A program made the translations under genes and the position numbers. Source: Tubulanus polymorphus (taxonomy: Eukaryota; Nemertea; Palaeonemertea; Tubulaniformes; Tubulanidae). Taken from it: 64,000 nucleotides of DNA. The notes under the pieces are model-generated. The model saw only the letters and a program-made list of their open reading frames with translations. It was not told where the DNA came from and did not search any database. Positions 32,400-47,500 of the stretch are shown one piece after another; within the stretch, counting starts at the first letter, position 1; each line of letters begins with the position of its first letter. The DNA is taken from assembly GCF_964204645.1 (NCBI RefSeq), contig NC_134034.1, positions 4,957,414 to 5,021,413 of the forward strand, given 5' to 3'.

Positions 32400-32560
32400 G
32401 GGATCATTCATTTATTACGTACGCATTAGGGGAGGGGTGAGGGGAAAGCATACTGTAATGCTTAATGTATATGAACAAATGGCAGATTTTGCGTACAGAA
32501 GGGGAGCGGGAGGGGGGGGGGTCGAAAAATGTAATGCATACGTAAAAAATGAATGATCCC
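32400..32560. mobile_element. 161-bp MITE with 29-bp terminal inverted repeats
   Basis: The element starts GGGATCATTCATTTATTACG and ends with the inverse (CGTAAAAAATGAATGATCCC), with two mismatches over 29 bp. The interior holds purine-rich GGGGAGGGG runs. No target duplication can be fixed by eye. Confidence 0.8.
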
Positions 32561-32990
32561 AAAACAGGTTTCCATTGAATTAATTATAGAATTAATTATA
32601 GCTTTCAACTTGTGTGTGCCGGTCAAATTTAGCTGTTTTATATAAGGAAATTTTGAAGAACTAGATAACAAACACCATACATAAGGGCCAACGTGATATC
32701 AAATTGTTAGGCAAGGTACTGAATATTACTGCATGAACACACCAGATTGATCTGAAACTTTCCGAAAGATAATCAAATTCAGAGCGGGAAATTACTTTTA
32801 CAAAACAATTCTTAGGGAAGTTTATTTTCTATCTATATTACAGTTGGTCTGAATTTGTTAGCATCATATCTTCTTAAAGATGTTTTTATGAACCCAGGAG
32901 CGAACACAATCATGTTTAAATGCATCATTAAGATTAAATTAAGTAAATGCAATAATGTACAGGGACTGAATCAATCCGCGATCCGAATTG

Positions 32991-32996
32991 TTTATT
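32991..32996 (-). terminator. Possible polyadenylation signal of the SENP-like gene
   Basis: AATAAA on the minus strand, 284 nt beyond the stop codon at 33280-33282. Not confirmed by any other signal. Confidence 0.35.
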
Positions 32997-33279
32997 CACT
33001 ACGCGGCGGCCCTACAGTTACTCCATCCACCCCACGTATACATTTACAGAATGATTCATTCTTCCACAAGACACCTGGATAGTGAAATCTACCATGTTGT
33101 TCTTCAATAAGAAATGGACAGAGTGGCGTTTTGTCTAAAGGTTCACCAAGAGGCTTACAAGAAAACCATTCCTCAATATTGCACCAGCTCTTAAGACCGC
33201 GGACTGATGGAGTAAGTCTTCAAGACGATCTCATAATAGCCGACTGACAGTAGTTCCTCAATGACCCACCGGGTGGCTC

Positions 33280-33345
33280 TCATGATAGCAGGCGTTTATT
33301 CAATATCTCGTATATCATTCGGCGACGGAAATATGGCATATGAGC
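33280..33345 (-). CDS. SENP-like exon 17 (last exon)
   Basis: Acceptor TCTGCTTTTAG. Encodes [20 protein letters not shown] then Ser and TGA, the usual C-terminal helix of SENP1/2 proteases. Confidence 0.92.
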   Translation of the reverse strand, partial: AHMPYFRRRMIYEILNKRLLS

Positions 33346-36300
33346 CTAAAAGCAGAATCAGAGACAATAAAACGACGAGTTCGGAAGCAGGAAGATCGGC
33401 GATGGCAATCGCTTCAATTTAACTGACCTGTGTAAAATTTATCGCTTTATCACGTACGACGTAATCAGCAAATTTACACGAAAACATTCCACAATCACTT
33501 CCATTCATCTGCTGCGGTATTCCCTACAACAGACAAAACAGCAGATTATAGTCAAACCCAATCCAGATTTCGGTGTGATCCAGATCAGTTATATCTGGAT
33601 ATAGCTTACATGTAGGAATAACCACGCGTTAAACGTGTTTAACCCAGTAGAACGATAACCACACTCAAAAGTGGTGAACGGATAATATGCTGATAATATA
33701 GTGGGATTTTATCTTATTATGCTTAACCCAGATTTCATCCAAATTCCATTGGGGGTTCCAAATGATTCGGATTGTTCTGTATATACACAAATTACTGGAC
33801 GTATACTTTTGAGCAGAAAAATCGATTTGTTCCCGGATTTGCAATAATATATTGACAGCTGATAAAGATGAAATCATGGTACGGTGTGTAGTAAGTATGT
33901 TCAAGTTGGATGATATACATGTAAATGGGTTTTCCAAACTAGCTTATGGTGGAACAATCAATACAATGTTCTTGATAAGGATCAAGAAACAAGGTCAAGC
34001 ATCGATTAGTAGAATGAGGAAAATTCATTGAAATTTTGCACAATTTCTCCCAGTAAGGCTTGGAGCTGATGGACGAAACTTGCCATGTCAATTCCGACAC
34101 CTATTTCAATCGTAACGACAAAATATCAGCCGTGTATATCCAAGGGATGAAAACAGAGGCGTTTGAAATATGCAAAAATATAAGTATTAGGCTTACTCGT
34201 GCTGGCTAAGCCAGCAGCCGCGAGTACCAAAGGTGCAAAGCCCCTAAAGGGAGTTTGGGGGAGAATTTTGAAATTTCAAGGAGATTTTGGCGCATCCGAG
34301 GCCCATTTTCCAATGACAAAGTAAGATTGCTGCCACGCGGTTGGTTGTTCATGTCTATTAGTATATTGAAAGGATGGCTCCGGCAATATCCAAATCACTA
34401 GAACATGTTCATACATAAATGCACTTGTCAATGAATAGTTGAATCCCAAGAGAAGCCTCTATCTATAATCTTCTAATCTAACACTCAAGACAAGCGCACT
34501 GTGCCTGAATTAAAACAATGACTACTTTTTTTGAGCATGTAGGCTATGCTTTGTTGAATGACCGCAGATTCTAAATATAGATTTCCCGCCCAGCGCTATT
34601 ACACGTATATATATTATTGATCTGTACAGTGGGTCTAGACAACGGCGATGTTTCTCAATGATGTCATAGCACCGGTTATGAAGGACACTTTACCGTCTGT
34701 TCTACAATTGCGCTACAATCTAACTCTGAACTTTTCCCTAAGACCCTACCTCCCCCCATCATTTTTCCAACGGATCTACATCTATCTCAAGAATGATAAA
34801 AATGGACCTCCAACCGCAGAAATCCGTGATTCCGTGGAGGATTACCATCCCTGATATCCAGTGGCAGTGCTTCATCTAGCATTAAAAAAGGGCAAGGTGC
34901 TGATTTCAAATAAGGGCATTTTTGTGCGTGATTCCATTGGAGCAAGGGCACATAATATCGCACTCACGTCTGTTTTAGGGGCAAACTGCAATGTTCCCTA
35001 TTGCATAGAATCGAGGTACCCCCTACTACGATTGAGGACTAGAAATTATGTTTAACTCTGATTTTGCCATGAGTGACACACTTGACCACAGTACATCCTT
35101 ACACCTATGCCTGTCAATGAACAAAACCAGTTGCACACAAAAAAATAGCAGAAAAAAGCAATCTCAAAAACCAAATGATACAGCGAAAAAGAGCCAGCAA
35201 TAGTGTATAGGCCTACATGAAATTGCATATTTTTTATCTTAGAAATATCAAATTAATTGATTTAAATTGATAGTGTTAGTGATTGGCGAGTAACTGTTGA
35301 TAATTGGTAATGAGCCAGCTTAAGAACACATTATTGATATTAGGCTACTCAAACTAATTGTCTCTGCGAGTCTCTCTATGAGTTCACCGAACAAAGTTTT
35401 TCACCTTGTATATATAAAATTTGTCTAATAGTCTAGATAAAAAGATCCAGAGCATCACGATGTGTTCAAAACGAATCGAATATACACTACCAGCTTTACA
35501 ATGGCAGTCGCTAGAATGATTGGCAGTAGTTTGGAAATCAGCCAATTTCCTGGAAACTTTAACATCTGAAGGGCACAAGGGCGGCTATTTTCGGGGGCGG
35601 GGCGGACTGCCCCTCTATTTTTGGCTAGATGAAGCACTGAGTGGTTACAATTTGTGCCACCAAGGGCTAACAGAAAGTTACCCTCAAGGCCATTCTTTAA
35701 GGATCAACTCAGTCCTAACATAGATCTGTTTACCGCACTGAGTAGTTTTTCCTATGAATGCAAAAAATGGATCTGCATAGAGGTAAGCAGGATAGCTACT
35801 ACACATACACATAGCTACTAATCTATCCTGAGCATGGTTTATAAGTCAACATAGACAATAGTTATGACTAACCTTCACATTCATAAGTTTCCAATCTGAG
35901 GTATCATAGTCAATCTTCTTTTTATTTCTTATTTCTTCACTGATATATCTCCTGTAAATAAACATATTCCTCTGTTTTAAGACTACTAAACTAGCCTTCA
36001 TACAGCCATCCCTCTGACCACCTCTCCCGCCCCTACCTCTTCACCCAACAATAGCCCATCAACATTTACCATCCAGAGCTTTTCTTCAGTCAAATAAGCC
36101 TCCCACCAGTCTTGCCACTTCAGCAACCAACTTACTACCATAACCTACCACCACTGTACAGTCTTCATCCCACTATGCTTTTCACCGACCCACCTAATTC
36201 CACCTGTTTTAAAGTTGACACCTTGTCCCCCAGATTTTTTAAAAATATAGTCAATCTGAGCTATCTTTCAACAAGACCTTTATCATCGCTGTATCCACCT

Positions 36301-39300
36301 TCGAAAACTTTGAATTTAATGAATTTTATATGGTATCTATCATGTTCTGATAAAAATAAATAGACTATTGAAATAATTAATAGACTGCCTAACGAAACAG
36401 ATATTTCAACTTCGGTATCAATGTTGTATCTCTGTACTGATGGAACATTGATGAAATTGAACAAACGTCGAATAAATGTCGAACTCTCAACGAACCAAAA
36501 TTCCATTGCTAGGATTCAATCGGATGCATGATGATGTTGTATCTCAATCTGTATGTGTAATAGACTGGTTGCCTGTCTCATCTGCCAAGGCAGATAGAGA
36601 CCGTTAACCAGTCTTGGATACGACCATATAATTGAAAGTTTTATGGAATTGAATTATCGCGCCCTGTGGACATTGCCAAATCTTTATTCTTAAAATCTGT
36701 AATCTAAAATGCTTGTATGAAGTGCCGCTTTTTGATGCAACGGACCCGTTGATGCTTATTGACGCTTGTCGGTTGTTGACGCTAATTAGTGAGACCCGTC
36801 GATGGCGATTCTGTTCGTACCACGACTGACTGACTGTGAGAGCATCGTCGAATGCCTCTATGTCTCTCTATGTTGGCAGTTGACACATAGATGTTGAATG
36901 CCTCGTAGCACAAAACTGACCGAAGTCTTATTGTGATAGTATGCCCGTATGACCAGTAAGCCCTGTCCTTGTCATATGCCTGTTGTATTGAAAATCGAAA
37001 TAATCAAATGCTTCACCCAGGGAGGGGAGCGGTTCAGGTCATTCATTGACACCTGCGTTAGTGAACACCTCTCTATAGCAGAAATATGTATAGTTCAGAA
37101 ATATCTATTAGTTCAGAAATAAGCCTCGCCACTGAAAAATCCCTTCCGACGGCTCTGTATAGTGAACAGTGATCCCATTCCGGAATGTCTAGACATTCAA
37201 ATTTTCTAGTAGACACATTGTTATCAGTATCTAGGTGTTCATCATATACCATATGTACATAACTCATGGACCTCACCCAAATATAGCCCCACAAACCTCT
37301 ACTGATCAACCTGCTTCACCCCCAACTCATCTCATACCTCCCAATAGGTCTACGTGTGGCAACACATCTTCCCTCAAGCACAATTCTCAAGCTAACCTCA
37401 GGCAGACCTCATAAGGGAATCCATCACTACATACCTAACTGCCTGTAAACAAGCATTATTTTCTCCACCCATTGAATCATAGTATTTGATAGACTTTTGC
37501 TTAAATGACGCCACCTGCAAAAAATAGGAAATATATAAATAAATCCCCGAAACGGTGTTAAAGATCATTTCTATCTAACAGCGTGTATCAAGACAATGAA
37601 CTAGCACTTACACAGACACACCAATGAACTCCTAAATGAACTGGTATAACAATATAATCCATTGATGATATATCTACATTCTTAGTCCATCTGGCAAGAA
37701 TTGTACTGTAACCGGACCCCATGTATTTAGGGTAGAAAAACGTGTTAAACGCGTGAACTGTGGGATAGTTGTCTAGTTTACCCCGCTCTATTAATAGATT
37801 CATGTAGAAGTTTATCACCTACAAAAAAAGAAAAACCAAGAAATTACTGAATTAAGTCATCATATAACCCTAAACAGTAGATGATGTCATATGACAGCAC
37901 ACACTAGCAGTAACTAACGTTTCATACTGCATTGGGTTTGTGTGCAACAAAAAAATCATGCGGCAAAGTCTTCCATCCGAACACTCAAACCAGGGGTTCC
38001 TGTAAATCCTTTGAAATCCTATGAGGAGTCGAGGTCTGGACAACACCCCTTCTTGAATTCAAGACCTGTATTATCTAAGTTCCAAATTCAGATTTTACAC
38101 ATTCCAGAAATTTCTGAAATATTTCGCCTCAAAAAATCCTGAAAACATCACTCAAGCTTTGAATTTCAAAAATTACAACAATCTAAGAACATTCAAGCAA
38201 TTTTAAGGATTCAAAAATGCTTGTTTGCCCTCAGCGCTCATCAGATACAGCGCACAGTATGTCATATAGTGCTCTTGTATTAATTCTGACCCCCATTAAA
38301 CGAATCCTTGTGACGCCCCTGTTCTGTGCTGGAAGTTTCACTGCTCCATTCAGACAAATTTATTATTCAGGGTACAGGGTACTATTATATGGTGTTATGG
38401 CTATATATTTCTACCAAAATTACTTGTTAGTGACCTATGGAGACTTTTTTTCTAGGGTCTCTTACATACCTCATCATTCAACCAGTTAAGACCTTTTAAC
38501 GTTTGTATATCTACACGTCTAATACCGATACGGAACGCTCGAACCAATTCCTCGTCACTTGGTTTTGCCCTTAAAGCTAGATCTATTACATCGTCCATTT
38601 CACTTGTTAACTCTGTAAAATATGATGAATATGATTAAATTCATGATAACCAGTAAAAATGCATTATCAAAGTCTGGAGTTCAAGTATGGATGATAAATC
38701 AAAATTTTCATAACGACTGCATCACTGAATCCATAGATCAATGAAGACAGACCCGGAATCATATCAACCTACAACTAAGGAACCCAAAAGTGCTTAATGC
38801 CACGTATATCTCCCTGGGATATGCCGACAGAATCATCTCATTACTCTGTCAGAGAAATTCCAAATCATTTATGTATATTCATCGAACTGACAAGCCGAGT
38901 TTCGAAAAAAGATCCACGAGTATAAATGAGAAATTCGGGATGTCACTGTGGCCGCCATATAAGACAGAAGATAATCATTGTTTTAAAAAGCCAAAACTCA
39001 TAAACTACATGGCATCATGGTGCCAACAAGAAACTCACAACGGCAACTATGGCGGCCATATTGGACATGTTTTTTTACAGTGTATACATGGTATACTGAT
39101 TTTAAACTTGACCATAATTTTTGCTAGACTTCAATCCATTCAATTGTATGCTGGATTAAATACTAATCGTTACCTATATAAATATATCTAAAACTGACTT
39201 TAGTCAGTCCCATGTGAGCCTTAGTAATGAATAAGCGTATGTTGAGTATTACTGTATGTTTGACATTGTCGCCTGTGGGAGTTGTATACGAAAAGGAATT

Positions 39301-41492
39301 GGGTATTTTGGCCCTGGAGTTCCAATCTGTTTGAACAGAATGGCCAACAAGAAACTTACGGTATCCACGGCAGCCATATTTGACATCAGATAACTACCAT
39401 TTTAATACTGGTGGACCTCTCATCCGCCATAACTCACAAAGGTTCAAGAATATCTCATTAGATTAAGGCTATAGCCTGAACAGGCCTATATCCCATCATA
39501 CCCCAACCCAGCCTGACCTTGGGTTAACCACCAAGGAGACATAAATGGGTCCTGAAGTCAGTCAAATTGGACCTAGAGCTTTGGAACTGTACCCAGAACT
39601 GTTTAACTCAATGCCCCTTAGCCTGATGAAGATGTTTTAATTACATGTACGTATACTAAATTTTCCTAATTCCCCTCAATATACATGTAATTGATCCAGT
39701 GCCTATCTCACTCCAACAGTAATTAGTAACCTAAACATCTCCTTACCAATGAAATCAACATCATCTTCCTCTTCATCTTCAGAAGATGATTCAACCGTTT
39801 CCACGACGAGGACATCTTCGATTGATAATTTGTCTCGCAACTGATGGTGAAGTCCTTTCAATTGTTCCTTCCTCTGAAAGCATTAAAACTTCAAATTCAC
39901 ACTACTCTACACAGGGTTCATTGTGTCACTGCTGACAAAAATTCACTGCTATTCACTGCCAATGAAAAGTCAAATTCACTGCCATTTGGCTACCTAGTAA
40001 AGACATGTTACCAAAAGACCAAGGATAGAGCCAAAACAAATCATATCATCTAATCGAACCACCAGATAGGTGTAGGGTACTTTTCATGTGAGACTTCAAA
40101 GCTCCCAAACCACCGGCTCCAAGTTCGTTCGATTTCATCCAAATTCTACATCTAAACTTATGAATACAATTCGGAACACATTCAATCCAGCTACGGTACC
40201 CCGGATGATGAAGCCACGAATCTTGAAATGTACATTTTTCCACAGTGTAACGGGCCAGAGATTTTTTGAAAATCCGAACGCAAACCACCGCCATTTGCAA
40301 TTTTGTGAAACCGGTGCCTGGACCTGGTAGCCATGGCAACCATGAAAATGAAAACTCGTGAATAAAATTGAATTGAATTGGTTGGCACGTCGATGGTCAC
40401 AACACCAATGAATAAAATGAAATTGAATTGCTGTTGGCATGAAATGGTCGGTATATTTTTTTGTTCGAAACTCAACGAAATTTCTCGTGACATTTTAAAA
40501 TTGCCAATCTCAGACAAAATTGAACACATTTCCGAATTCACTGCCCCCTTTCCCATTTCCACTGCCTTTCTAAAAAATTCACTGCTATTAACAGCCGTGA
40601 ATAGATTTTTTTCAATTCGCTGCTATTCACTGCTTTCACTGCCCGCGACAAACCCTGTCTACAACTTAGGAATTGACTCGATTGTTATGAATGCCTGCCC
40701 AAGTCGACAATGCCATGTACCTGCCTCAACAAGTATTTGAACTTGATGACATCACGAGACCCTGTCACATCCCTTCCCCCTTGACAGGGCTTGGAACCTG
40801 ATGGCATAATGAGATTGTGCCAAGTTCCTCCATTGGCAGGCATTTCATTTCAATCGGATAGCATTTGAAACTGCAACATTCCTCCATCAAATGATTGGAT
40901 AATGATAGCAATCAGAAGACCTGCCATAGTACGAAACCCTGCCCCAGAAGACCCATGAGGCAGAATAATGCAAATGACAACATACCTTCTCATTCGCTAC
41001 TGAACTTTTAAATTCTATTATTCTTTCCTGTTCTTCACAGTTTTTGTCAATATCTGATCGTTCTTGCCTGGAAAACAAAAATTTTATTTAATGTAACTTT
41101 TATTTAGTATTTTACTTACTTTGAGTCTTCACTTAAAGCCCAAGTGAAAAACTTACATGTGAGTGAAATAACTTAAAGATTTTGATTTTGACGCATCCAA
41201 TAATCTTCGAAAAAAAGCTTGGTGCTGTGATCTGAAATGCAATTAAGAAGCAAAAATAACAGGGTTTCTGCATAGTTGCATTCTTCTCATTCAAACTGAA
41301 TAACAGAATAATATAATTCAGAAAGAACTTTCATCGTCTGGCATTCGAACCTGATATGACTTCAACATATCATATGCCCCCAAACACTACTTCAAAATCA
41401 TACTCAGAGTGCGATCAGAACTTACTCTATTTTCGTTCCATGTAAAAAAGCGGAAGATGTTTTGAGCTCCTTGATCTCATCATCATCATCAA

Positions 41493-41527
<35 letters not shown>

Positions 41528-44500
41528 GCAGTTACTAGCAATAAAACCAAATCAAATAGGTTGCATGATTATTCACAAGCAGATCACCCTCTCACTGCAT
41601 TAACTGTCATCATTATTTCACTTACGATCTATAGTAATGCCATCTTTTTTCACTTTATCACTGCAATGCTCGATGTCTACTACCTCCACACCGACATTCC
41701 GTTTGCCTGCACTATCTGCTGCTGGTTGCGGCGGAAGACTCTGTTCAATTGTTCCATCCCATGGGAAGCGGGTTACGTCTGTTAATCGCTTTGTCGGAGT
41801 CATTCGTTGTTTTTGCAACGTACAATTTTCGGGAGGTTTGCATGACAATGGATATGAATGTTTGCTTGATGATACTATGGAGACGGAGTCACTTCGATCT
41901 TTCAGTACTTGCCGAGTTTCCGCCGATATATCTAATGGTGACCTGATAAAGATATACTTTTCATTTTCAATCTTCGATAATTTTTCTTTTAAACCACAGC
42001 GTTTGATGCCCATGCTGGTAAATGGTGCTTTTATCAAATGGTCTGAAATGCTCGACAATACAGGGCTCAAAATCAACAACAGCACCAATGGCGTTTGCAG
42101 CAGGTTATAAAACTATCGAAGTTTCAGGTTATAAAGTGGGTTTATACATTACATAATTGTCTAAAACTAAAAGTGCTTTGATTATGATCTGTCACCCAGA
42201 TTTTACCACTAAAGTATTGACCTCGACTCATACGACGAGTGAGACAATAGTTTGTTGCTTAGTATTTTCAGGTCACAAGAAAATACAATTTATTGCAAAT
42301 TTATTTACATTACATACTCATTACGACGGACAGAGTATGGGCAAAAATAGAAATGCAAGCCCGCTGGGACAAGTCCCAAGTGGCCTAAAAATTAGAGATC
42401 ACTTGACCTTAAAAAAGAAGGAAATGGCTGCTTTCAGAGCAGCCATTAGCCAAGTAGCCAAATATCCCCCCGCAATACACTCTCCCCCACTTGATAAGAA
42501 TCATTTGAACACATATAAACCTTAACTCTCACATCAAGTTTCATGGATATCCATCAGATATTCCAGGCTGTATCGTGTTAAACAAGAAATTCAAGATGGC
42601 TAACCTGGTGGCCATACTTGATGGTTGATGACCTCCATTTTTTCAAACATCTACCTGCCCCAATCATCATGTGCGATGACCTCCATATTCAATAGTGGTG
42701 AACATCTTACGTACCTGACCCAATCCTCAAAACAAGTTTCAATTGTAGGCTCTATTGTGCTAACAATGTAATTCGAAATGGCCACCCTGGTGGCCATATT
42801 TGATGGCTGATGATTTCCATTTTCAATGGGCGCACATATAACCTACCAAAACCAACTCAATAAATTTCATGAAAATCTATCAAGAATTAGAGGCTGTATC
42901 GCGCAAACAAAAAATTCTAGATGGATGTCCTGGAGACTATATTTGATGACTGATAACCTTTATTTTGAATAGGGGTGGACATCACTTCTGCAACAATCCT
43001 CACACTGAGTTTGATGAAAATCAATCAAGAATTGTAGGCTGTATTGTTCTAACAAGATGAATTCAGGATCGCTGTCCTGGCCTCAATTTTCAATTGAGGT
43101 GCACCAAACTCTGTCGCTAAATCTTATGAAAATCCATCAAGAATTATAGCCTGTATTGTGCAAACTAGAAATTAAAGATGGCAGCCTTGGCGGCCATATT
43201 TCGTGTCCCATCACCTCCATTTTCGATAGGGGTGGAAATCTTCACCCGCGTGCCATAGTGAAATATGTTTAATTTACAAGGTGATCTGAAGTCGTCACTT
43301 TTTCAAGTATTAAGCACTGCCTGGTGGCCAAGTGGAATATCATATAACCTTGAAATTTTGTACAGGGGCTTAGCATCCTACCAACTACATATCTTCAACA
43401 GCCGGCGCTATACTTCGTCTTGGTTATAAAAATAAAAATAGCCATAAACTTTGATTGACTCACCTAGGTGTCTGAGTTATTGGGAAGACTGTCAATCTAG
43501 GATTCTGGTAACTATTCAAATTTACCGATGAAACCTGTTGTATCAACTGCTTATATCGACCATGAGCTTCTATATTTATACCCTAAAACAAGAAACAAAG
43601 TTTGTTGATGGAAACTTTTTGTCAAACCCCCTCCAACATTATCTAGATCACTTTTTCGAGTCATCAGTACGAGTGAAAACTAGAAAACAAGAGCCCCAAG
43701 GGGCACTATGGCCAGCCTGTCAGCTTTTCATAAAATGGCAAATGATGATGCATTCTGTGGGTTAAATTTGTCAAAATACACTCCCAGCTCAGAGTCAATA
43801 CCTAATAATTTACACAATACACTCGTAGAATACAAAAGTAGCACAGACAGCGACTGGATCTGGCAGGAACAATAACCTCAGATAAATCTTTTCCCTTGGT
43901 CTCATTGATTTTAATGCGGAATAGAATAGAATTTTCTGAAATTTGCTCAATAAAACAAAATGGAATTGGATTTGATGTCTTAATTTGTTCAATAAAGTAC
44001 TATTGAATTGAATTTGATATTTTTTGCGGAATAAAATTTGATTGAATTTGTAGTTTGAGCACATGGCTAATTAGCATATCAAGGTCATCTATCCAATTTA
44101 AGAAAAAGCTATTTTCCCGGACTTTGCACAATGGTCAATGATATTTTCTGTAGTGCTAATAAAAATATGCCTCCCAAAAACCAAATCAACTAAAGCTTTC
44201 ACAGAAATCGATCTTGAAATACAATTTCAGATCTTAAAATAAAACCCGGAAGTAAAACGGTAGACGATACCGCGGGTTCACGTGAACACCTGCTCATCTC
44301 TGCGACTAAGCCAATCATAGAGGAGTCTGCTTTCTGATAGGCTTTTCAAAACCAATATTTTTGCGATCAGATATTCGCGAAAAAGCTCATATAAATTTTA
44401 ACGAGACCCTCTTTCAAAATTCAGCTACGTAGAGTTTAAAGAATGGATAATGCTTTAATGAATGATTTGTATGAATAGCCTATATGCTCAGTTGCACAGT

Positions 44501-47500
44501 AAAGAGCCTTTGCTCTAGAAACCATGTCATTTAAATTCGCTCCATTTGCATAGAAATAGGCTCAGCCTATGGCTGGCCAAAAAATTCTAAATCAAGGACT
44601 CGCTGAGACAGCAGCCGGTATATTCGAGAGGTTTCCTACGATTGAAAATAAATTAAGGGGTACCAATAAATTATGAAAATATTAAGTTAATAGGCTATCC
44701 AATGCCCCCTGGCAACAATATACATCAAGCATCCTATCAGCTAATATAGCTCCGCTGTGTGATTTGAAGAAATAGAAGTCCCATACCCCCACGGCACTCC
44801 CTGGCGGCAAAAAAATAAATTGCCCATGGGCAAAGTGTGGTTTACCTTGAAAGCTAGAGGTTGTTTGGAGAAAGGGCATTGCTTGAAAAATCTTTTTAAT
44901 TCGTGACTTCAAAGCTCTAGAACTTTATATTGTATTTCATCTTTCTTAAAGAATTATTTTGTAGTCAAATAAGACCAAAGATAAAAATTTGTTTATGGTC
45001 TACGTCCAAAATTTCGTAGGGTACAGGTAGGCGCGGCATTGGAAACTATTTTACATTTTCAAAGAAATATTTTTCACAATATGGAAAAATATTCAAATCA
45101 AATTCATATGATGTCACATATCAGAGGGTGGCTGAATATTGAGTCTTGGAAACGAAACCTTTTCCAATGTATGGCCGCGGAAGCTAAAACCGGAGCGTAG
45201 TATTAGATCGTTTTAAATCCTGGAATTTACCACTACAATATTCAGACATCGACCTATACCTATAGTTTGCTGCTTAGTATTTTCAGGTCACAAGAAATTA
45301 CAATTCATTACAAATTCTATCAAACAGAAAACACAGCGCTCATCTGATAGGACGATTATTCAGCCTGTTATCATACCAAACGTGCAGGCGCCAAGCAGCG
45401 TTACAGCATCACCATATAGTAGTCTGTATGAGCGTGTGTTTGTGTGTGCAACAGTCTAATGTCTAGCACTCCCGCGCACGTGGAGACCTTGTATAGTGAA
45501 CGTTCGCTTCACTACAATCTCAATCAACACATTCACAGGGTATTAAAATGAAACAATACCTATGGCGATATGTGAAATAACTATATTCTCACCAGCAATG
45601 AGCATTCAAAATTCGCACATATACGGCACCTAGTCCAATGAAACGTTTGCCATTAATGGCTTTCCCATAATTATTTTAGTAGCGCCGGAATTCCCCGTAT
45701 ATCCCAAAAACAGTCAATTACATTCGCTCGTAGAGACAACGTCCCCCGATCGAGGTCATTGCAATTTTATATGCGAGAGCTAAGAATTTTCCCACCAAAA
45801 ACAGTTTTTCGTAGAATTTTAACAATGTTGACCATGTCATCGACGGAGGTTTCGTCATGTCTTCAATCGCATCGATTATACGTCGTTTAAGCCGAGAACC
45901 AATGAAACAAATGCTCACATAAAAAAACGTACCGCGATTTTACATGAATTGGCTCAATGCCAACCTTATACTGCTGACAAAGGTAAACCAAAAATGAACT
46001 AGGGGTCCAGGAACACCATGCCCACTTGGGAAGTGGTTTCAGATGCTCAACAATCTAACAATTGCAATATTCAACGCCCCATCCAATGACCTTGAAACTC
46101 ACCACAATCATAGAACATGTCAGCAGTTACAATTTTGTAATCGATTGTGGTAACAAAATATGCATAGTTACCAATATGATATGGAAACACTAAGTTATTC
46201 TACTATTCAACGCCCCCTGGTGACCATATGCAAAGCCCAATGACCTTAAAACTCACCATAATTATAGAACATGTCATGAGCTACAACTTTGCAATTGATC
46301 ATGGAAACAAAATATGCCCAGGTACCAATATAATAAGGAAATACTAAGTTATTCTCCTATGACCATATAGAATAACTGATGTCCTTGAAACTCACCACAA
46401 TCATAGACCATATCATGAGCTACAACTTTCCAAACGATTGTGGTAATAAAATATGCATAGGTACGAATATAATATAGAAATACTAAGATATTGCATTGTT
46501 CAACACCACCTGGTAGCCATATGCAAAACCAATGACCTTGAAACTCACAACGATCGTAGACCATGTCATGAGCTACAACTTTCAAATTGATTGTGGTAGC
46601 AAAATATGCATAGGTACCGATATAATATAGAAATACTAAGTTATTATATAGTTCAACGCCCCCTGGTGGCCATATACAAAAACCAATGACCTTGAAACTC
46701 ACCACGATTATAGACCATGTCATGAGCTAAAACATTCAAATTGATTGTGGTAGCAAAATATGCATAGGTACGGATATAATATAGAAATACTAAGTTATTA
46801 TATAGTTCAACGCCCATTGGTGGCCATATACAAAAACCAATGACCTTGAAACTCACCACGATTATGGACCATGTCATGAGCTACAACTTTCCAATTGATT
46901 GTGGTAGGCCTAACAAAATTTGCTCAAGTATCAATATAATGTGGAAAAACTTTTTTCCACCTACGAATGAGTTCTGATGACACCAAGATGGCCGCCAATT
47001 GTGTCATTGCCTGATCAAATATACCTGTCTCGCGTATAAGAGATCCCTTATCCTAAAGAATACCCATCACAAATTGCAATGAAAAATGGTAAACCATTAG
47101 GAAGCTACAGGACTCGGAATTCAGGCCACAATTGACATTTTTTTGGGCACAAAAAAGGTCACAGGACAGCCATCTTGAGTCCGATCGATCCAATTTTTCT
47201 CGTGCTGATGGGCCCTTGGGGGATACAAATATATACGAACAATCAAGGTAATTAATAAAAGCGTCTTCAAAATTTCCCTCGAAATCTTCAAAAATGTGTA
47301 AAAAGTGGTGATTTTGGCGAACAACAATGGCTGCTAGTCGGCCATCTTGAATCTGAGAGGGCCAGTTTTTGGGCTGAAGATGTGTCTAGGGTAGATTTAC
47401 CTACGAGTTGAGGGCCCATATTCAGCGCATAGTTTATCAATGAATGTATAAATGGTGCTACTGTAAGTCAGCCAAATGAATGTGGATTTTAGAATTATCA

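Noticed and set aside
36261-36506. Minus-strand ORF inside SENP-like intron 15
   Set aside because: Tested as the exon between the Asp and Cys exons. It lacks SENP motifs; 37151-37262 fits phase and spacing better.
45718-45918. Minus-strand ORF of 66 codons between SENP-like exons 5 and 6
   Set aside because: No acceptor phase allows it to join exon 5, and it has no family resemblance. An alternative first exon of the protease gene cannot be excluded.
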